From positions 1-13,185 of the forward strand of contig CAMLCW010000112.1 in the NCBI GenBank assembly GCA_946478645.1: DNA of 13,185 nt, given 5' to 3'. Shown piece by piece: positions 1 through 6,702 of this stretch. A model generated the notes under the pieces. That model did no database searches, was not told the DNA's origin, and saw only the letters and a list, made by a program, of their open reading frames with translations. The stretch comes from an uncultured Variovorax sp. (lineage in GTDB: Bacteria > Pseudomonadota > Gammaproteobacteria > Burkholderiales > Burkholderiaceae). Within the stretch, counting starts at the first letter, position 1. The number at the start of each line of letters is the position of its first letter. A program made the translations under genes and the position numbers.

Positions 1-1
1 C

Positions 2-514
2 AGCGGCGGGGTCAGCGTCGGCGCGGCCGACCACACGCGCGCCGTGATGCAGCAGCTCGGCGACATGGCGTTCTGGCGCGTCGCCATGCGGCCCGGCCGG
101 CCGATGGCGGTCGGCCTCATTCCGCGCCAGCAGGCCGTGGCCGGACGCGGTGCCGCGGCACTCTTCGGGCTGCCGGGCAACCCGGTCGCGGTGATGGTCA
201 CCTTCCTCGCCTTCGTGCGGCCGGCCCTGCTGCGCATGATGGGCTGCCACGAAACCGCTGCCGCGCCGCCACCCCTGCTGCGCGCGCGCGCAGCCAGCGC
301 CATCCGCAAGAAGCCCGGCCGCACCGAATACCAGCGCGGCTTCGTGCAGGCCGTGGCGGGCGCGCTGCCCGAAGTCCGCATTGCCGGCAACCAGGGCTCG
401 GGCGTGCTGAGCTCGATGGTCGAGGCCAACGGGCTCTTAGTGCTGCACCACGCCCAGGGCAATATCGCCGCGGGCGACGAGGTCGACGTGATGATGTTCG
501 AAGGACTGGTCTAG
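2..514 (+). CDS. moeA: Molybdopterin molybdenumtransferase MoeA, C-terminal part (5' truncated by window edge)
   Basis: MoeA inserts molybdenum into adenylylated molybdopterin in the last step of molybdenum cofactor synthesis, in the cytoplasm. The reading frame is open from base 2, so the N-terminal half lies outside the window. The visible part opens with the family motif SGGVSVG followed by an acidic D. It continues with a MRPGRP segment and the GLPGNPVAV motif (about bases 169-195) of the molybdopterin-binding domain. It then runs into the small C-terminal domain IV, ending at TAG 512-514. An internal ATG at 44 is not a real start, because conserved MoeA sequence lies upstream of it in frame. 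The gene converges on rnhA and the two stop codons overlap. About 171 codons are present, against roughly 400 for a whole MoeA. I am confident of the family; choosing between moeA paralogues would need the missing half. Confidence 0.9.
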   Translation, partial: SGGVSVGAADHTRAVMQQLGDMAFWRVAMRPGRPMAVGLIPRQQAVAGRGAAALFGLPGNPVAVMVTFLAFVRPALLRMMGCHETAAAPPPLLRARAASAIRKKPGRTEYQRGFVQAVAGALPEVRIAGNQGSGVLSSMVEANGLLVLHHAQGNIAAGDEVDVMMFEGLV

Positions 515-963
515 ACCCTTCGGCCCAGCGCCTTGTCCACGCCCCGGTTCGCGAGCATGTCCGCACGCTCGTTGCCCGGGTCGCCGGAATGGCCCTTGAC
601 CCAGCGCCACTCGATCACGTGGCCGCCCTCGGTCACGAGCTTGTCGAGTTTCTGCCAGAGCTCGACGTTCTTCACCGGCTGCTTGGTCGAGGTGAGCCAG
701 CCCTTGGCCTTCCAGCCGCGGATCCACTCGGTGATGCCCATGCGCACGTACTGGCTGTCGAGGTAGAGGATGACCTTGCACGGCCGCTTGAGCGCGGCCA
801 GCCCCTCGATCACCGCGGTGAGCTCCATGCGGTTGTTGGTGGTGTTGAGTTCGCCGCCGAACAGCTCCTTCTCGGTGGGCCCCGACTTGAGCCACGCACC
901 CCAGCCGCCAGGGCCGGGGTTGCCTTTGCATGCACCGTCGGTGTAGATCACGACTTCGTTCAA
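511..963 (-). CDS. rnhA: Ribonuclease HI (TTG start)
   Basis: RNase HI cleaves the RNA strand of RNA-DNA hybrids, removing R-loops and primers. The 150-residue product is close to the usual 155. Catalytic residues are all present: D9 in YTDGAC, E47 in NRMEL, D69 in YLDSQYV and D135 in GNERAD, with the conserved H125 in KGHSG. Conservation begins at [10 protein letters not shown] and no in-frame ATG lies nearby. I therefore place the start at TTG 963-961, preceded by a purine-rich AGGAAAG about nine bases upstream. That TTG overlaps the TGA stop of the upstream methyltransferase (TTGA), so translation is probably coupled. The downstream neighbour is moeA on the opposite strand, and the stop codons share CTAG. 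In E. coli rnhA also sits beside yafS and gloB. A GTG four codons further in is a less likely start because it would drop part of the first beta strand. Confidence 0.95.
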   Translation of the reverse strand: MNEVVIYTDGACKGNPGPGGWGAWLKSGPTEKELFGGELNTTNNRMELTAVIEGLAALKRPCKVILYLDSQYVRMGITEWIRGWKAKGWLTSTKQPVKNVELWQKLDKLVTEGGHVIEWRWVKGHSGDPGNERADMLANRGVDKALGRRV

Positions 964-1766
964 GCTCTTCTTTCCTTCTGTCTGTTCTTTGAAATTCGAT
1001 CGGCGGTGCCGGTGGTGCTGTGCATCTTGCCCGCGATGGGTACCGGTGCGGTGGCGCGCGCGGCCGCGCGGCGCCAGTCGGCGCTCAGCAGGCGCATGCC
1101 GCGCACCCGCTTGACCGCGACGAGGAAGTACGCGGCGCCGAAGATGGGCCACCAGCGTTCGCCCGCGGCGTCCATCCAGCGGCAACGCTCGAGCCATGCT
1201 TCGCTGCGCACCGCGGGCCGGTAGATGCCGAAACGGCCCGACTCCACTTCGAAGCTGAGCAGCCGCAGCCAGTCTCGCATGCGCCAGTAGCCGATGGATT
1301 CGCCGCCCTCCGGCAGGTACAGCTCGCCGAAGCCCAGCTTGCGGTAGAGGTGCGCACGGCGCTGGCGCATGCCCCAGAGGCTGGCCGGGTTCAGGCCGCA
1401 GATCACCACACGGCCTTCGGGCACCAACACGCGCTCGACCTCGCGCAAGGTCGCATGCGGGTCCTGGCTCAGTTCGAGCGCATGCGGCAGCACTACCAGG
1501 TCGAGGCTGTTGGCCGCAAACGGCAGCGCGGTGAAATCGGTGATGAGCGCGGCCTTGCGCTGTGCGTGCGGCTCGGCCAGCGCGAGCCAGCGGTGCGGCA
1601 TGCGATTGGCGCTCAGGCCGTCGACCTCGGAAGCACCGAGCTGAAGCGCGTGATAGCCGAAGATGTCCGCGACCGCCTCGTCGAACTGGGCCTGCTCCCA
1701 CGCCAGCAGGTAGCGGCCAGGGGGGGTCGTGAACCAATCCTGCAAACCTATAATTTGACCGCTCAT
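960..1766 (-). CDS. yafS: YafS-like class I SAM-dependent methyltransferase
   Basis: This 268-residue protein resembles the YafS group of putative SAM-dependent methyltransferases; the substrate is unknown. Recognisable parts are an N-terminal [12 protein letters not shown] helix (14-25), FGYHALQLG (36-44) where motif I should be, an acidic D77 followed by [18 protein letters not shown] (81-98), and [15 protein letters not shown] (113-127). The glycine-rich GxGxG loop is replaced by [10 protein letters not shown], as I recall also for E. coli YafS. The C-terminal 45 residues are basic and low in conservation signal. The start is ATG 1766-1764, chosen because IIGLQDW follows directly; an in-frame ATG 33 bases upstream would extend into gloB. 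The gene is divergent from gloB with overlapping start codons, and overlaps rnhA by 4 bases. The family call is good; activity is inference. Confidence 0.85.
   Translation of the reverse strand: MSGQIIGLQDWFTTPPGRYLLAWEQAQFDEAVADIFGYHALQLGASEVDGLSANRMPHRWLALAEPHAQRKAALITDFTALPFAANSLDLVVLPHALELSQDPHATLREVERVLVPEGRVVICGLNPASLWGMRQRRAHLYRKLGFGELYLPEGGESIGYWRMRDWLRLLSFEVESGRFGIYRPAVRSEAWLERCRWMDAAGERWWPIFGAAYFLVAVKRVRGMRLLSADWRRAAARATAPVPIAGKMHSTTGTADRISKNRQKERRA
1749..1754 (+). promoter_or_regulatory. Candidate -10 box (TATAAT) for gloB-mltD
   Basis: A perfect sigma70-type TATAAT ends ten bases before the gloB ATG, in a region otherwise very rich in G and C. A start of transcription 6-8 bases downstream would leave at most a few bases of leader. 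The -35 region is poor: the best match is TCGTGA at 1727-1732, three of six consensus bases, with a 16-base spacer. The box lies inside the methyltransferase coding region, where it is read as two consecutive non-GC-ending Ile codons (ATT ATA). Confidence 0.5.
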
Positions 1767-2544
1767 GACCCTTGTTCCGCTGCCTGCCTTTGCCGACAAC
1801 TACATCTGGATGCTGCAAGACGGGTCCCACGCGATCGTGGTGGACCCGGGCGACGCTCAACCGGTGTTCGACGCATTGGCGCGCGAGCAACTGCAGCTCG
1901 CCGCGATTCTAGTCACGCACCATCATGCCGATCACACCGGCGGCGTGGCCGCGCTGCATGCGGCCACCGGCGCGCCGGTCTTCGGCCCCGCGCGCGAGCG
2001 CATTCCAGAGCCGTTCAGGCCGTTGCAAGACGGCGAACACGCCGAAGTGCTCGGCCTGCGATTCGCTGTGATCGACGTGCCGGGCCACACGGCCGGGCAC
2101 ATCGCCTACTTCCTTCCGGCCGGCCAAGGCCGCGCGCCGCTGCTTTTTTGCGGCGACACGCTGTTCTCCGGCGGCTGCGGACGCCTGTTCGAGGGCACGC
2201 CCGCACAAATGCTCGCATCGCTCGACAGCCTTGCGGCGCTGCCCGGCGATACCCGCGTCTGTTGTGCCCACGAATACACACTTTCTAACCTGCGTTTCGC
2301 CAAGGCGGTGGAACCCGCCAACGCCGATCTGACTCAGTACATCGCGCACTGCGAAAGCCTGCGCGCGCAAGGGCAGCCCACGCTGCCCGCGCAACTCGCC
2401 ACCGAACGCCGGATCAACCCATTTCTTCGCAGCCGCGAAGCCACTGTGCTCCAAGCGGTGCGCGAACATGCCGAGCTTTCCGCCGATGCGGCCGAAGCCG
2501 AGGTGTTCGCAGCGCTGCGCCAATGGAAAAACGATTTCCGATGA
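1765..2544 (+). CDS. gloB: Hydroxyacylglutathione hydrolase (glyoxalase II)
   Basis: Glyoxalase II hydrolyses S-D-lactoylglutathione to D-lactate and glutathione, completing methylglyoxal detoxification in the cytoplasm. The 259-residue protein has the metallo-beta-lactamase fold. Its THHHADH motif places metal ligands at H52, H54, D56 and H57, with further ligands H108 in PGHTAGH, D131 in CGDTLF and H169 in CAHEYT. The C-terminal helical domain with RINPFLR (216-222) is the glutathione-substrate binding part of true GloB. The start ATG at 1765 is supported by the conserved [11 protein letters not shown]. No Shine-Dalgarno sequence precedes it, and a TATAAT lies only ten bases upstream, so the message may be leaderless. 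The gene ends in ATGA shared with mltD. Confidence 0.95.
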   Translation: MTLVPLPAFADNYIWMLQDGSHAIVVDPGDAQPVFDALAREQLQLAAILVTHHHADHTGGVAALHAATGAPVFGPARERIPEPFRPLQDGEHAEVLGLRFAVIDVPGHTAGHIAYFLPAGQGRAPLLFCGDTLFSGGCGRLFEGTPAQMLASLDSLAALPGDTRVCCAHEYTLSNLRFAKAVEPANADLTQYIAHCESLRAQGQPTLPAQLATERRINPFLRSREATVLQAVREHAELSADAAEAEVFAALRQWKNDFR

Positions 2545-4109
2545 AATTCATCACTGCCGTCTGCCTTGCAGGCTCCCTCGTGCTCGCGGGGTGCGCGGGC
2601 ACCACCGGCTCTTCCTCCACTTCCGCCAACCAGAATGCCACGGCCTCGCGCAGCGCCGCGCCCGTCTTCCCCGGTGGCCCGCTCACGCCGATCACCAGCA
2701 GCGAAGCCCATTCGCAGAGCGTCGTCACGCTGGCGCCGCCGGCGGACATGTGGGACCGCATTCGCCGCGGCTTCAAGATGCCGAACCTCGAGAGCGACCT
2801 CGTGCGCGACCGCGAGCAGTGGTACGCAAGCCGGCCCGACTACATCCAGCGCATGGCCGAGCGCTCGAACAAGTACATCTTCCACATCGTCGAAGAACTC
2901 GAGCGGCGCAACATGCCGACCGAGCTCGCACTGCTGCCCTACATCGAAAGCGCCTTCAATCCGCAGGCCGTCTCGAGCGCACGCGCGGCGGGCATGTGGC
3001 AGTTCATGCCGGCCACCGGCAACGACTACGACCTGAAGCAGAACATCTTCCGCGACGACCGGCGCGACGTGGTCGCCTCGACCCGCGCCGCGCTCGACTA
3101 CCTGCAAAAGCTCTACGGCATGTTCGGCGACTGGCAGCTCGCGCTCGCCGCGTACAACTGGGGCGAAGGCAGCGTGAGCCGCGCCATCGCGAAGAACCAG
3201 CGCCTCGGCCTGCCGACCACCTACAGCGACCTCTCGATGCCGACCGAGACGCGCTACTACGTGCCCAAGCTGCAGGCAGTGAAGAACATCGTCGCCAATC
3301 CGCAGGCCTTCGCCACCGAGCTGCCGCTGATTCCCAACCACCCGTACTTCCAGACCGTCACGCTGACGCGCGACCTCGACGTGGAACTCGCGGCCAAGCT
3401 GGCCGACGTGCGCATCGAGGACTTCCGCGCACTCAACCCGGCCGCGCACAAGCCGGTGCTGATCGCCGCCGTCACGCCGCAGATCCTGCTGCCCTGGGAC
3501 AACGCTGCGGTGTTCCAGCGCAACTTCGACGCCTACACGCAAGGCCAGTATGCGAGCTGGACCGCCTGGGTCGTGTCCGACACGATGACGGTGGCCGACG
3601 CGGCACAGCGTTCGGGCATGAGCGAGGCCGACCTGCGCGCGCTCAACAACATTCCGCCGCGCATGCTGATCCGCGCCGGCTCGACGCTCATCGTGAAGCG
3701 CGGCGCCCGGGTCAAGGAAGACGTGACCGCCGTGGTCGCCGAGACCGGGAAGCTGAGCTTCCAGCCCGAGATCATCACCCGCCGCACCACCGTCAAGGCC
3801 GGCCGCAGGGACAGCGTTGCGAGCATCGCACGCCGCTACAAGCTGCAGCCCGCGAGCGTGGCCGACTGGAACGACGTCAAGGTCAACCATGCGTTCAAGC
3901 GCGGCGAGAGCGTGGTGGTGTACCTGCCGGTGCGTGCCGCACGCACGGCCCACGTCGGCTCGGGTTCCAAGCGCGCGGTGGGCCGGGTGGCCCGGCGCGG
4001 CGACAGCGCGGTGAAGCCCGTGGCCGCGCGCGGCAACATGATCAAGTCGCGGCCGAGCAGCAAGCGGGCGGTTGCCCCGCGCGCCGCGTCGGCAAAGAAG
4101 AAGCGCTAG
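2541..4109 (+). CDS. mltD: Lipoprotein lytic transglycosylase with two LysM domains (MltD family)
   Basis: MltD-type enzymes cleave the MurNAc-GlcNAc bond of peptidoglycan, forming 1,6-anhydro ends, from the periplasmic face of the envelope. The 522-residue protein starts with a lipoprotein signal ending in lipobox LAGC (15-18), so C18 would be lipidated. The SLT domain covers about 113-250, with catalytic E136 in LLPYIESAFNP, then AAGMWQFMPATG and LALAAYNWGEG. Two LysM-like peptidoglycan-binding modules follow, about 342-387 and 416-463. The last 58 residues (465-522) are a basic Arg/Lys/Ala/Ser-rich tail with a single acidic residue. The start is ATG 2541, overlapping the gloB stop as ATGA; an ATG 18 bases earlier would put charged residues before the signal and is less likely. 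The gene converges on marC with 4 bp between stops. Confidence 0.93.
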   Translation: MKFITAVCLAGSLVLAGCAGTTGSSSTSANQNATASRSAAPVFPGGPLTPITSSEAHSQSVVTLAPPADMWDRIRRGFKMPNLESDLVRDREQWYASRPDYIQRMAERSNKYIFHIVEELERRNMPTELALLPYIESAFNPQAVSSARAAGMWQFMPATGNDYDLKQNIFRDDRRDVVASTRAALDYLQKLYGMFGDWQLALAAYNWGEGSVSRAIAKNQRLGLPTTYSDLSMPTETRYYVPKLQAVKNIVANPQAFATELPLIPNHPYFQTVTLTRDLDVELAAKLADVRIEDFRALNPAAHKPVLIAAVTPQILLPWDNAAVFQRNFDAYTQGQYASWTAWVVSDTMTVADAAQRSGMSEADLRALNNIPPRMLIRAGSTLIVKRGARVKEDVTAVVAETGKLSFQPEIITRRTTVKAGRRDSVASIARRYKLQPASVADWNDVKVNHAFKRGESVVVYLPVRAARTAHVGSGSKRAVGRVARRGDSAVKPVAARGNMIKSRPSSKRAVAPRAASAKKKR

Positions 4110-4113
4110 AAGG

Positions 4114-4809
4114 TCAACGCGCAACCCGTGCGTCGCGCAGCAGTTCGATCCCGAGTTCGTGCACGCCGTCCCAGACGATCTGCACGCCCAGGCACATCAG
4201 GATGAACGCCGACAGGCGCAGGAAGATCACGGTACCTGCTTCGCCCAGCGGACGAAGCAGGCGCTCGGCGTAGCGGAAAGCCAGATACATCAGCACGGCG
4301 ATCACCCCCAAAGCCAGCACCGCGCCGCTGGTGCGCGCGAGCGTCGACGACAAGCGCGGCCCTGCCAACGACACACCGATCGTGATCGCCGCAGCGATCG
4401 AGCCGGGGCCGCAGCTGATCGGGAAGGTCAGCGGATAGAAGGCCTGGCGGCTGGCCATCTCGGGCGTGTAGGCCTCGGCCAGCGCGTTCTGGGTGGTGCT
4501 CGCAGGCTGCGACGCCGAAAGCATGCGCCATGCATTGGCAGCCACGATCAGGCCGCCGCCCACGCGCACGATCGACAGCGAGATGCCGAAAAACTCCAGC
4601 ACGTAGACGCCGACCAGCATCGCCCCCAGCATCAGCCAGAACATGTTGCGCGCAATGCGCCGCGACAGCAAAGCGCGGGTAGAAGCCGACGCCCCTTCGG
4701 TCAGTCCAAGAAAAATGGGCGCCGTGGCGGCGGGATTCAGGATCGGCAGCAGCGTTGCGAACGCGAACAGAAAGCCCTTGCCGATAGCGCCAAACAGTTC
4801 GAGTGTCAC
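4114..4809 (-). CDS. MarC family integral membrane protein (GTG start)
   Basis: This is a 231-residue polytopic inner-membrane protein of the MarC (UPF0056) family. The biochemical role is not established; the old link to multiple antibiotic resistance was not upheld. Signatures are FATLLPILNPAATAPIFLGLT (about 17-37), with the NP motif in a first re-entrant or transmembrane segment, and PLTFPISCGPGSIAAAI (126-142). About six hydrophobic segments are visible: 8-36, 55-76, 79-97, 135-150, 160-180 and 192-213. The start is GTG 4809-4807, since the family begins immediately before LELFGAIGKGF and an AAGGAG sits seven bases upstream. The longer open frame from 4923 would run back into the BCCT gene. 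The gene lies 16 bp after the BCCT transporter, suggesting co-transcription. Confidence 0.85.
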   Translation of the reverse strand: MTLELFGAIGKGFLFAFATLLPILNPAATAPIFLGLTEGASASTRALLSRRIARNMFWLMLGAMLVGVYVLEFFGISLSIVRVGGGLIVAANAWRMLSASQPASTTQNALAEAYTPEMASRQAFYPLTFPISCGPGSIAAAITIGVSLAGPRLSSTLARTSGAVLALGVIAVLMYLAFRYAERLLRPLGEAGTVIFLRLSAFILMCLGVQIVWDGVHELGIELLRDARVAR

Positions 4810-4816
4810 GGTAGGG

Positions 4817-4822
4817 CTCCTT
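4817..4822 (-). promoter_or_regulatory. Shine-Dalgarno sequence fixing the GTG start of the MarC gene
   Basis: AAGGAG on the minus strand lies in the 16-base gap between the BCCT stop (4826-4828) and the GTG at 4809-4807, with a seven-base spacer. Its position supports GTG rather than any upstream ATG as the start. Confidence 0.75.
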
Positions 4823-4825
4823 CGA

Positions 4826-6358
4826 TCAGCGCAGACCTGGCTGGTGTTCGACGATATCGCGCACGCGCTGGCGCAACGCACGCTCGCGCAGGCGCTCGGC
4901 CTCGTAGTCTTCGCTGAGGCCACGCCACAGCGAGATCGCCATCAGCACGATCACGGCGGTGAAAGGCAGCGCGAACACGATGGTTGCCGTCTGCACCGAC
5001 TTCAACCCGCCGGCCAGCAGCAGGCTGGCTGCGATGCCCGCGACCAGCACGCCCCAGGTGATCTTGACGCGAGTGCTCGGGTTCGGGTTGCCGCCGCTGG
5101 TCATCATGCCCAGCACCAGCACCGCCGAGTCGCCCGATGTCACGAAGAACACCACCACCAGCACCGTCGCCACGCCCGACATCAGCATGCCCAGCGGCAG
5201 CAGGTCGAACATCGCGAACAGCGCGGTCGAGACGTCGGCCTTGACGGCATCGGCGATCGGCATGTGCTGGATGATTTCCATGTTGAGTGCCGCACCACCG
5301 AACACCGAGAACCACAGGAAAGCCGCCGCGGCAGGTGCCGCCACGGTACCAAGGATGAACTGGCGCACCGTGCGGCCCCGCGACACGCGCGCGATGAACA
5401 GGCCCACGAACGGCGCCCATGACACCCACCACGCCCAGTAGAAGATGGTCCAGCCGCCGACCCAGCCACTGTCGCGGAACGGCGTCATGCGCAGGCTCAT
5501 TTGCACGAATTCGCTCGCGTAGGTGCCCAGCGTGGTCGTGAAGGTGTCGATGATGGCCACCGTCGGCCCGAGCACGAACACGGCCACGGCCAGCAGCGCG
5601 GCCAGGATGAGGTTGAAGGTGGACAGCCACTTGATGCCGCGGCCCACGCCGCTGATGGCCGAGGCCAGGAACAGCACCGTGGTGACGGCGATGATGCCGA
5701 GCTGCGAACCCTGCCCCACGGGCAGGCCCAACACCGCGTTGAGGCCGCTGTTGATCTGCAGCGCGCCCATGCCGAGCGAGGCCGCCACGCCGAACGCCGT
5801 GGCGATCACGGCCAGCACGTTGACGACCGGTCCGAGGCGTTTCATCGGGGCCCAGGGCAACGCCTCGACGGCGGTGCTGACCAGCGCCGAACCGCCGCGG
5901 CGGAACTGGAAGAAGGCGATCGCCAGCGCGACCACGCTGTACACCGCCCAGGGATGCACGCCCCAGTGAAAGAAGCTGTAGCGCATGGCGGCATGCGCGG
6001 CCTCGGGCGTATGCGGCGCGATGCTCGGTGGCGGCGCGCCGTAATGCGAGACAGGCTCGGCCACGCCCCAGAACACCAGGCCGATGCCCATGCCCGCGGC
6101 GAACAGCATCGAGAACCAGGCGCCGACCGAGAACTCGGGTTCCTCGTCTTCGGCGCCGAGCTTCAGGTCGCCGAAGCGGCTGAATGCCAGTGTCAGCGCG
6201 AGCACGACCAGCCCCAGTACCACCCACAGGTAGAACCAGCCGAAGTTGTGCGTGATGAGCGCGAGAGCGCCGTCGAACACGGCGCCCAGGTGGGCGGGCG
6301 CGACGATGCCCCACAGGACGATGGCCAGGATCAGTCCGGCCGAGACGATGAGTTGCAT
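4826..6358 (-). CDS. BCCT family transporter (glycine betaine / choline / carnitine type)
   Basis: BCCT carriers import trimethylammonium compounds such as glycine betaine, choline or carnitine, for osmoprotection or catabolism. The 510-residue inner-membrane protein has about twelve hydrophobic segments. Family signatures are GMGIGLVFWGVAEPVSHYG (89-107) and WTIFYWAWWVSWAPFVGLF (303-321). The tryptophans W310, W311 and W314 correspond to the aromatic substrate box of BetP. G93 matches the BetP glycine at which other members carry Asp. These points favour a betaine-like substrate but do not prove it. The C-terminal tail (479-510) is short and rich in Arg and Glu, much shorter than the tails of BetT-type osmosensors. 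The start ATG 6358 has GGGAGG eight bases upstream. The MarC gene follows 16 bp downstream. A specific symbol (betT, betP, caiT) would be over-reading. Confidence 0.9.
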   Translation of the reverse strand: MQLIVSAGLILAIVLWGIVAPAHLGAVFDGALALITHNFGWFYLWVVLGLVVLALTLAFSRFGDLKLGAEDEEPEFSVGAWFSMLFAAGMGIGLVFWGVAEPVSHYGAPPPSIAPHTPEAAHAAMRYSFFHWGVHPWAVYSVVALAIAFFQFRRGGSALVSTAVEALPWAPMKRLGPVVNVLAVIATAFGVAASLGMGALQINSGLNAVLGLPVGQGSQLGIIAVTTVLFLASAISGVGRGIKWLSTFNLILAALLAVAVFVLGPTVAIIDTFTTTLGTYASEFVQMSLRMTPFRDSGWVGGWTIFYWAWWVSWAPFVGLFIARVSRGRTVRQFILGTVAAPAAAAFLWFSVFGGAALNMEIIQHMPIADAVKADVSTALFAMFDLLPLGMLMSGVATVLVVVFFVTSGDSAVLVLGMMTSGGNPNPSTRVKITWGVLVAGIAASLLLAGGLKSVQTATIVFALPFTAVIVLMAISLWRGLSEDYEAERLRERALRQRVRDIVEHQPGLR

Positions 6359-6366
6359 GGTTTTTT

Positions 6367-6372
6367 CCTCCC
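6367..6372 (-). promoter_or_regulatory. Shine-Dalgarno sequence for the BCCT gene
   Basis: GGGAGG on the minus strand, followed by an A-rich spacer (AAAAAACC) of eight bases and then ATG 6358-6356. It decides the start, because the frame stays open for more than a kilobase upstream. Confidence 0.75.
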
Positions 6373-6613
6373 TTGGTGACCGGCCTTGCCGTGCAGGGAA
6401 ATCCTGGAGCGGCGGCGCGAAGCACAGGCTTCGGGCGCGGTACGGCAGTCGAATGGAACGGCAGCGAGGAGGCCCGATGTGGCAGCAGGCCTGTCGTGCG
6501 CGTGCGGGGACGCGGCGGGAGGGCTGCCAGCAAGGGCCGTCGTACTCGTGGACGGCGATGGATGCACGCGGTGGCGCAGCCTCGGCGTCCATTGCCGAGC
6601 CAAAGAGTCTAAA

Positions 6614-6635
6614 GGCTGCCTCGCTTTTGGCAGCG
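6614..6635 (-). terminator. Weak candidate terminator after the ABC permease gene
   Basis: On the minus strand GCTGCC and GGCAGC form a 6-bp stem around an 8-base loop, followed by CTTTAGACTCTTT. The tract is broken and the stem lies about 70 bases after the permease stop, so this is only a possible terminator. Confidence 0.3.
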
Positions 6636-6702
6636 TGAAGAAGTAGACAGATCCGCCACTTGCCTTTCGCCGACAGCGGCAAATCCGGCTCGTGTTGCCC
6701 GC

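Larger units (their letters stand above)
6359..6702 (-). other. 344-base stretch without a supported gene
   Basis: This lies between the permease stop and the BCCT start. Several frames are open on both strands, but none shows recognisable motifs or a good ribosome-binding site, and the ones on the minus strand are run-through of neighbouring frames. It should hold the promoter of the BCCT-marC pair; I could not find a convincing -35/-10 pair in it. Two weak hairpins occur near the permease end (6614-6634 and 6669-6680). Confidence 0.6.

Noticed and set aside
2334..4124. 596-codon open frame on the minus strand opposite mltD
   Set aside because: It lies antisense to a well-supported MltD gene, shows His/Arg/Gly-biased composition typical of an antisense GC-rich frame, and has no recognisable domain.
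2468..4273. 601-codon plus-strand open frame overlapping gloB, mltD and marC
   Set aside because: Arg/Pro/Gln-rich shifted-frame product covering three real genes; no motif and no start signal.
6386..6646. 86-codon plus-strand open frame in the intergenic stretch
   Set aside because: No Shine-Dalgarno sequence, no motif, and several equally long open frames overlap it, as expected for GC-rich DNA.
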